DNA from: ZYF759 sp046297455
GTDB taxonomy: Bacteria; Pseudomonadota; Alphaproteobacteria; Rhizobiales; Rhizobiaceae
DNA length: 64,000 bases
Direction: 5' to 3'
NCBI GenBank assembly: GCA_046297455.1
Contig: JBKBIT010000010.1
Span: 90,530 to 154,529 of the forward strand
The notes beneath the pieces were generated by a model. The model was not told the DNA's origin. It ran no database searches and saw only the letters and a program-made list of their open reading frames with translations. The position numbers and the translations under genes are program-made. This document shows positions 58,920-64,000 of the stretch, piece by piece (the first letter of the stretch is position 1; the number at the start of each line of letters is the position of its first letter).

Positions 58920-59207
58920 CCGACGCACGCGAACCAGCCGGTCATCCCACTGTCTTCTGGCTCGGCGAGAGTGCCGCGGCGGAGCCTGGCAGATTTTTTT
59001 CCTATAAAATTCGCTGCTTAGGTTGCGCCAACCGTCCGCCGGCGGCTATTGAAAGGGCCATGGGGCACTCCCGGCAAATGCGGCGTCCGATGTCGCAGAT
59101 GACCTTGCGGTAGCTGCTGTTTTGGCGTCATTATCGACGTCAACGAGGCGCGCACACGTGCCCGGCGGCATTCCTGCCGCGTCCGAACAACAGAGTGAGG
59201 AACCGAT
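58920..59207. other. Gene-free gap before the dipeptide-type transporter operon
   Basis: About 290 bases between allA and the binding-protein gene. It includes an AT-rich patch (TTTTTTTCCTATAAAATT near 58992-59010) unlike the GC-rich surroundings, a likely promoter area for the transporter. I see no terminator hairpin with certainty and no small gene here. Confidence 0.4.
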
Positions 59208-60794
59208 ATGTCCAGAGAACTCAAGTACCTGAGCCAGCGTGTTGCCGCCGGCAAGTTGAGCCGCCGCGATTTCCTGGGTCGCGCCGCCGCGCTTGGCATT
59301 GCCGCACCCTTTGCAACATCGCTGCTGACCAAGGCAGCCGCAGCAAATCCGCAAAAGGGTGGCCATTTGCGCATGGGCCTGACGGGTGGCGAGTCCACCA
59401 ACAGCCTCGACCCGGCAACCTGGCTTACCCAGGTACCGCAGAATTTCGGCACCACCTGGGGCGAGACCATGGTGCTGCAGTCGCCAGAGGACGGATCGGC
59501 CCAGCCCGCGCTTGCCGAGTCCTGGGAGGCATCGGACGACGCGAAGGAATGGCATTTCAAGGCGCGCCAGGGCGTCACCTTCCACAATGGCAAGGAAATG
59601 ACGGCCGAGGACATCGCCCAGACGCTCCGTCGCCATTCTGATGAAAACACGGAATCGGCTGCACTCGGCGTTCTGCGCGACATCGAGAGTGTTGACCTCG
59701 ACGGCGACTATGTCGTGCTGAAGCTCAGCCGTGGCAACGCCGACCTCCCGCTGCTTCTGACGGATTATCACCTTGTCGTGCAGCCCAATGGCGGCATGGA
59801 CGAGCCGGCCGCCGGCATCGGCACCGGACCTTACAAGGTCGAGGTCGACGAGCCGGGCGTACGCCATGTCAGCACCAAGTATGACGGTTACTGGCGCGAC
59901 GATGTCGGCCATGTCGATTCCGTCGAGGTGATCGTCATGAACGATTCCACCGCCCGCATGTCGGCCCTGCAGTCCGGCCAGGTGCACATCATCAACCGCG
60001 TCGAGCCGCGCACGGTCGACCTGCTGGCGCGCGCGCCTGGCGTGGTCATCGAAGCCACCCCGTCCAAGGGCCATTACGTGTTCATCATGCATTGCAACAC
60101 GCCGCCCTTCGACAACCGCGACCTGCGCATGGCGCTGAAGCTGGCGATCGACCGCGAGCAGATGGTCAACCAGATCCTGCTCGGCCATGCCTCGATCGGC
60201 AACGACTTCCCGATCAACGAGGCCTATGCCCACTTCCCGCAGGGCATCGAGCAGCGCGCCTACGATCCCGAAGAGGCCCGACACTACTACCAGCGCTCCG
60301 GCCATGATGGCCCGATCCTGCTGCGCACGTCGGAAGTCGCCTTCCCTGGTGCCGTCGACGCAGCCCAACTCTTCGCCCAGCAGGCCGCCGCCGCCGGCAT
60401 CGACATCCAGGTCCAGCGCGAACCGGGTGACGGATACTGGACGGAAGTCTGGAACGCGCAGCCCTTCTGCGCCTCCTATTGGGGCGGCCGTCCGACGCAG
60501 GATTCGATGTACTCCACGGCCTACACGTCTGGCGCCGACTGGAACGACACCCGCTTCTTCAATGATGATTTCGACAACATCATCTTCGAGGCGCGGGCCG
60601 AACTGGACGACAATCGCCGCGGCGAGCTCTATCGCGAGGCCGCGATGATGGTGCGCGACGATGGCGGCCTGATCCTGCCCATGTTCAACGACTTCCTCGA
60701 CGCCCGCCGCGAGGAAGTGCAGGGCTGGGTCCGCGACCCAAACCACGAGACCTCCAACCTGAGGGCCGCGATCCGCGTCTGGCTTCAGAGTTAA
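59208..60794 (+). CDS. Dipeptide/opine-type ABC substrate-binding protein
   Basis: 528-residue periplasmic receptor of the SBP family 5 (DppA/OppA-like). The leader has a twin-arginine-type motif LSRRDFLGRAAALGIA and ends near KAAAANP. Family features are LAESWEASDDAKEWHFKARQ and VTFHNGKEMTAEDIAQTLR. Ligand not predictable: peptides, opines or N-containing small molecules. Directly follows the purine-degradation genes, so purine-derived ligands such as allantoin are a possibility (weak inference). The permease genes follow. Confidence 0.92.
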   Translation: MSRELKYLSQRVAAGKLSRRDFLGRAAALGIAAPFATSLLTKAAAANPQKGGHLRMGLTGGESTNSLDPATWLTQVPQNFGTTWGETMVLQSPEDGSAQPALAESWEASDDAKEWHFKARQGVTFHNGKEMTAEDIAQTLRRHSDENTESAALGVLRDIESVDLDGDYVVLKLSRGNADLPLLLTDYHLVVQPNGGMDEPAAGIGTGPYKVEVDEPGVRHVSTKYDGYWRDDVGHVDSVEVIVMNDSTARMSALQSGQVHIINRVEPRTVDLLARAPGVVIEATPSKGHYVFIMHCNTPPFDNRDLRMALKLAIDREQMVNQILLGHASIGNDFPINEAYAHFPQGIEQRAYDPEEARHYYQRSGHDGPILLRTSEVAFPGAVDAAQLFAQQAAAAGIDIQVQREPGDGYWTEVWNAQPFCASYWGGRPTQDSMYSTAYTSGADWNDTRFFNDDFDNIIFEARAELDDNRRGELYREAAMMVRDDGGLILPMFNDFLDARREEVQGWVRDPNHETSNLRAAIRVWLQS

Positions 60795-60795
60795 G

Positions 60796-61773
60796 GTGTC
60801 TGGACCCTTGAGGGGCTGGGGTCCCATACTGCTGCTCATCGCCCAGCGCATCGCGCAGGGCGTGCTGCTGCTCTTCGCCGTCTCGGTGCTGATTTTCGTC
60901 GGCACCGAGATACTGCCAGGCGACGTGGCCTCCTCGATCCTGGGGCAGGCTGCGACGCCGCAGGCGCTGGAAAACCTGCGTCGAGAACTCGGCCTCGATC
61001 AGCCGGCGATCGTCCGCTATTTTTCCTGGCTGGGCGGTGTATTGACCGGCGATCTCGGGGTTGCGCTTTCAAACCGGCGCGACATCGCAACCGCCATCGC
61101 GCCGAGGCTTTCCAACACGCTGTTCCTGGCCTTCTGGGCCGCTGCGGTATCCGTGCCGCTGGCGATCCTCCTTGGGCTGATTGCCGTCCGCTACCGCAAT
61201 GGCGTGGTCGACAAGACGATTTCCGGCCTCGCGCTGGCCTCCACGTCCCTGCCTGAATTCTTCGTCGGCTATGTGCTGATCTTCATCTTCGCGGTCACGC
61301 TGAACTGGTTCCCCAGCTTCTCGACTGTCTATGAGGGGATGCCATTCTGGCAGCGCATGCAGGCGATCGCCCTGCCCGCTGCCGCGCTGACACTGGTCGT
61401 GCTCGCCCACATGATGCGCATGACCCGCGCCGCGATCCTCAATGTGATGCAATCCGCCTATATCGAAACGGCGGAATTGAAGGGCATGTCGCAGTTTGAC
61501 ATCATCCGCAAGCACGCTTTCCCCAACGCGATTGCGCCGATCGCGAACGTGGTCATGCTCAACCTCGCCTTCCTCGTGGTTGGCGTCGTCGTGATCGAGG
61601 TCATCTTCGTCTATCCTGGCATGGGGCAGTATCTGGTCGACCACGTGTCGAAACGGGACGTGCCGGTGGTGCAGGCAGTCGGTCTCATCTTCGCCGCGGT
61701 CTATATCGGCCTCAACCTGCTCGCGGACATCGCTGCCATCCTCGCCAATCCACGCCTGAGGCATCCACGATGA
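60796..61773 (+). CDS. Dipeptide-type ABC transporter permease 1 (DppB-like)
   Basis: 325-residue permease with about six helices. The inner-membrane coupling loop is seen in YIETAELKGMSQFDIIRKHA and FPNAIAPIANVVMLNLAFL. The opening IAQRIAQGVLLLFAVSVLIF and LPGDVASSILGQAATP are typical of DppB. GTG at 60796 lies two bases after the binding-protein stop. Its stop overlaps the next start (ATGA). Confidence 0.92.
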   Translation: MSGPLRGWGPILLLIAQRIAQGVLLLFAVSVLIFVGTEILPGDVASSILGQAATPQALENLRRELGLDQPAIVRYFSWLGGVLTGDLGVALSNRRDIATAIAPRLSNTLFLAFWAAAVSVPLAILLGLIAVRYRNGVVDKTISGLALASTSLPEFFVGYVLIFIFAVTLNWFPSFSTVYEGMPFWQRMQAIALPAAALTLVVLAHMMRMTRAAILNVMQSAYIETAELKGMSQFDIIRKHAFPNAIAPIANVVMLNLAFLVVGVVVIEVIFVYPGMGQYLVDHVSKRDVPVVQAVGLIFAAVYIGLNLLADIAAILANPRLRHPR

Positions 61774-62609
61774 CGCTTTCCCTGCCCTGGCTCGGGAAGG
61801 TGCCGATCGGCGCGGCCATCGGCCTGTTCTTCACGATCCTGTTCCTGTTCTGCGCCATCTTCGCACAATGGATCGCCCCCTATCCCGGATCGCTCATCAT
61901 CGGCGGCGTCTGGGAGTCGGCATCGTCACGACACTGGCTGGGCACCGACAATCTCGGTCGCGATCTGCTGTCGCGCATGATCTACGGCGCTCAGGTCACC
62001 GTCTTCATCGCCGCAATGGCAACCGCCCTCGCCTTCTCGCTGGGCTCGATCCTCGGCTTTGCGGCTGCCGTGATCGGCGGTTGGTTCGACACGATCCTGT
62101 CCCGCTTCGTCGATCTGCTGATGTCCATCCCGACGCTGATCTTCGGGCTGGTGGTTCTGTCAGTGCTGCCTTCGACCATCCCGATCCTGATCCTGGTGAT
62201 GGGCATTCTGGACGCTACCCGCGTCTATCGCCTGTCGCGCGCGGTAGCCGCCGACATCAACGTGATGGATTTCGTCGAAGCTGCAAAACTGCGCGGCGAG
62301 GGCAAGGGCTGGATCATCTTCCGCGAAATCCTGCCCAACGCGCTGTCGCCGCTGGTATCCGAACTCGGGCTGCGCTTCATCTATGCGGTCCTGTTCCTCT
62401 CGGCTCTCTCGTTCCTGGGCCTTGGCGTCCAGCCACCCAATGCCGACTGGGGCGGGATGGTGCGCGAGAACCGCGACGGAATCGTCTTCGGCATCGGCGC
62501 CGCCCTGATCCCGGCCGCTGCCATTGCCGCTCTGGCCATTTCGGTGAACCTTGTTGCCGACTGGGTCCTGAACCGCACCTCCAGCCTGAAGGGAGGCCGC
62601 GGTGGCTAA
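61770..62609 (+). CDS. Dipeptide-type ABC transporter permease 2 (DppC-like)
   Basis: 279-residue permease partner. Signature parts are SRHWLGTDNLGRDLLSRMIY, DFVEAAKLRGEGKGWIIFRE and LPNALSPLVSELGLRFIYAV. About six helices. Overlaps the previous permease by four bases and the following ATPase gene by eight, so all four genes are one operon. Confidence 0.93.
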   Translation: MTLSLPWLGKVPIGAAIGLFFTILFLFCAIFAQWIAPYPGSLIIGGVWESASSRHWLGTDNLGRDLLSRMIYGAQVTVFIAAMATALAFSLGSILGFAAAVIGGWFDTILSRFVDLLMSIPTLIFGLVVLSVLPSTIPILILVMGILDATRVYRLSRAVAADINVMDFVEAAKLRGEGKGWIIFREILPNALSPLVSELGLRFIYAVLFLSALSFLGLGVQPPNADWGGMVRENRDGIVFGIGAALIPAAAIAALAISVNLVADWVLNRTSSLKGGRGG

Positions 62610-64000
62610 GCAGCCCAAAAATTCCCGAGCCGACGGTCCGCTGCTCGAAATCCGCAACCTCAGGATCGAGGCAACGGTCTACCCGCCCGACGAGGATCCG
62701 CATGACATCGTGATCGTCGATGGCGTCTCGCTCAAGCTCGAGAAGGGCAAGGTGCTGGGCCTGATCGGCGAATCGGGCGCCGGCAAGTCGACCATCGGTC
62801 TATCCGCCATGGCCTATGGCCGCGGCGGGGTGAGGATCACCGGCGGCGAGGTCCTTTTGAACGGGCGCGACATTCTCAAGGAAAGGGTGCGCGGCATACG
62901 TCGCGTGCGTGGAGCCGAGGTGTGCTATGTCGCCCAGTCGGCCGCTGCCGCCTTCAACCCCGCCCACAAATTGATGGACCAAGTGGTGGAAGCCACGGTC
63001 GAGCATGGCCGGGCTTCGCGCAAGGAAGCCGAGAAGCGCGCCATTGCTCTCTTCCGCAAGCTGAGCCTTCCCGAACCGGAGAAGATCGGCAACCGCTATC
63101 CTCATCAGGTCTCGGGCGGGCAGTTGCAGCGCGTGATGACGGCGATGGCGCTCTGCTCCGAGCCCGACCTGATCGTGTTCGACGAGCCGACGACGGCGCT
63201 CGACGTGACCACCCAGATCGACGTGCTGGCCGCGATCAAGGACGCGATCCGCGATACAGGCGTGGCCGCCCTCTACATCACCCACGACCTTGCCGTCGTC
63301 GCCCAGGTCTCCGACGAGATCATGGTGTTGCGTCACGGCAAGATGGTCGAGTGGGACAAGACCGAAAACATCATCAAGCGGCCGAAAGAGGACTACACGC
63401 AGAAGCTCGTTGCCGCCCATGCGATCGACCACGAGGAGCAGATACCGGGTACCAATCCGGCCCTCTCGGTGAAACACGTCACGGCGGCATATGGCGGCGG
63501 CACGATCGACGTGCTGAAGGACGTTTCGGTCGACATCTATCCTGGCCAGACGCTCGCGGTCGTCGGCGAATCCGGCTCGGGCAAATCGACGCTGGCGCGC
63601 GTCATCACCGGTCTGCTGCCCCCACGGGAGGGCGAGATCGAGTTCGCAGGCCGTACCCTGTCGCCAAAGCTCGCGCAGCGCACGCGAGACGATCTGCGCG
63701 AATTGCAGATGATCTACCAGATGGCCGACACGGCCATGAACCCGCGCCAGACGGTGGCCACCATCATCGGCCGGCCGCTGGAGTTTTATTTCAATATGCG
63801 CGGCAAGGAACGCGACCGGCGCGTGGCCGAACTGCTCGACAAGATCGAGATGGGCACCGGCTATGCCGACCGCTACCCGGCCGAGCTCTCCGGCGGGCAG
63901 AAGCAGCGCGTCTGCATCGCCCGCGCGCTGGCCGCCAAGCCGACGCTGATCATCTGCGACGAGGTGACGAGTGCGCTCGATCCGCTGGTGGCGAACGAAA
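62602..64000 (+). CDS. Fused DppD-DppF-type ABC ATPase, cut by window edge
   Basis: At least 466 residues are visible. First ATPase half: Walker A GESGAGKS at residues 56-63, signature SGGQLQRVM and Walker B LIVFDEPTTALD. Second half: Walker A GESGSGKS at 322-329, signature LSGGQKQRVCIARAL and the start of a Walker B IICDEVTSALD. Two oligopeptide-type ATPases are thus joined in one chain, instead of two separate genes. The GTG at 62602 has GGGAGG six bases upstream. The gene continues past base 64000. Confidence 0.92.
   Translation, partial: MAKQPKNSRADGPLLEIRNLRIEATVYPPDEDPHDIVIVDGVSLKLEKGKVLGLIGESGAGKSTIGLSAMAYGRGGVRITGGEVLLNGRDILKERVRGIRRVRGAEVCYVAQSAAAAFNPAHKLMDQVVEATVEHGRASRKEAEKRAIALFRKLSLPEPEKIGNRYPHQVSGGQLQRVMTAMALCSEPDLIVFDEPTTALDVTTQIDVLAAIKDAIRDTGVAALYITHDLAVVAQVSDEIMVLRHGKMVEWDKTENIIKRPKEDYTQKLVAAHAIDHEEQIPGTNPALSVKHVTAAYGGGTIDVLKDVSVDIYPGQTLAVVGESGSGKSTLARVITGLLPPREGEIEFAGRTLSPKLAQRTRDDLRELQMIYQMADTAMNPRQTVATIIGRPLEFYFNMRGKERDRRVAELLDKIEMGTGYADRYPAELSGGQKQRVCIARALAAKPTLIICDEVTSALDPLVANE

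Overview
The window is a gene-dense, GC-rich chromosomal stretch from an alphaproteobacterium, most likely of the order Hyphomicrobiales (Rhizobiales), Phyllobacteriaceae/Mesorhizobium-like. The pointers are the rhizobial-type rpsU, the split three-gene pntAA-pntAB-pntB transhydrogenase behind an aa3-oxidase subunit IV gene, the fused indolepyruvate ferredoxin oxidoreductase, palindromic intergenic repeats that resemble those I know from Mesorhizobium, and GAAC-N7-GAAC and TTAA-N7-TTAA sites that match alphaproteobacterial LexA and CtrA. I see no rRNA, tRNA, CRISPR array, phage or insertion sequence.

Layout. 1-2.8 kb: sarcosine oxidase genes soxB-soxD-soxA (minus, soxA cut by the window edge). 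3-9.5 kb: rpsU, a TPR lipoprotein, a flavodoxin-fold oxidoreductase, a PlsB-like acyltransferase, a VapBC-type toxin-antitoxin pair, and an unusual hydrolase with membrane helices inserted in its fold. 9.5-14.1 kb: cox4-pntAA-pntAB-pntB facing soxR, with a SoxR-box-like dyad between them. 14.2-22 kb: a branched-chain-amino-acid-type ABC transporter operon that also carries an acyl-CoA ligase, a 47-codon DUF3096 gene and a YjbR-like gene. 22-29.7 kb: Crp/Fnr regulator, FeeM-like N-acyltransferase with CtrA-like sites, GGDEF-EAL protein, indolepyruvate ferredoxin oxidoreductase. 30-39 kb: a TRAP transporter whose binding-protein gene faces the permeases, a glutamine-amidotransferase-like hydrolase, a 2-hydroxyacid dehydrogenase, a LacI regulator, an EamA exporter, a MarR regulator and a creatininase-family enzyme. 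39-44.8 kb: a dead toxin-antitoxin pair with an intact operator, a CobW/WD40 pair, a radical-SAM plus UdgX pair behind a LexA-type SOS box, and an orphan DUF433 gene.

44.8-59 kb is a purine-degradation island: guanine deaminase, xanthine dehydrogenase (xdhA, xdhB, xdhC), membrane urate oxidase PuuD, hydroxyisourate hydrolase, an allantoinase-OHCU decarboxylase fusion, (S)-ureidoglycine aminohydrolase and ureidoglycolate lyase. Together they take guanine or xanthine to glyoxylate, urea and ammonia. Only allantoate amidohydrolase is missing. A glycerate 2-kinase next to guaD could feed glyoxylate carbon into central metabolism. A DinJ/YafQ-type toxin-antitoxin pair sits between xdhB and xdhC. 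From 59.2 kb to the right edge there is a dipeptide/opine-type ABC transporter whose two ATPases are fused; the fused gene runs off the window.

The most interesting signals are regulatory sites that the gene list alone would miss: the SOS box before the radical-SAM/UdgX operon, the SoxR box oriented towards the transhydrogenase operon, and the CtrA-like sites before the N-acyltransferase. Nothing here can be called a proven new system. The best candidates for new biology are the SOS-controlled radical-SAM/UdgX pair and the membrane-inserted hydrolase.
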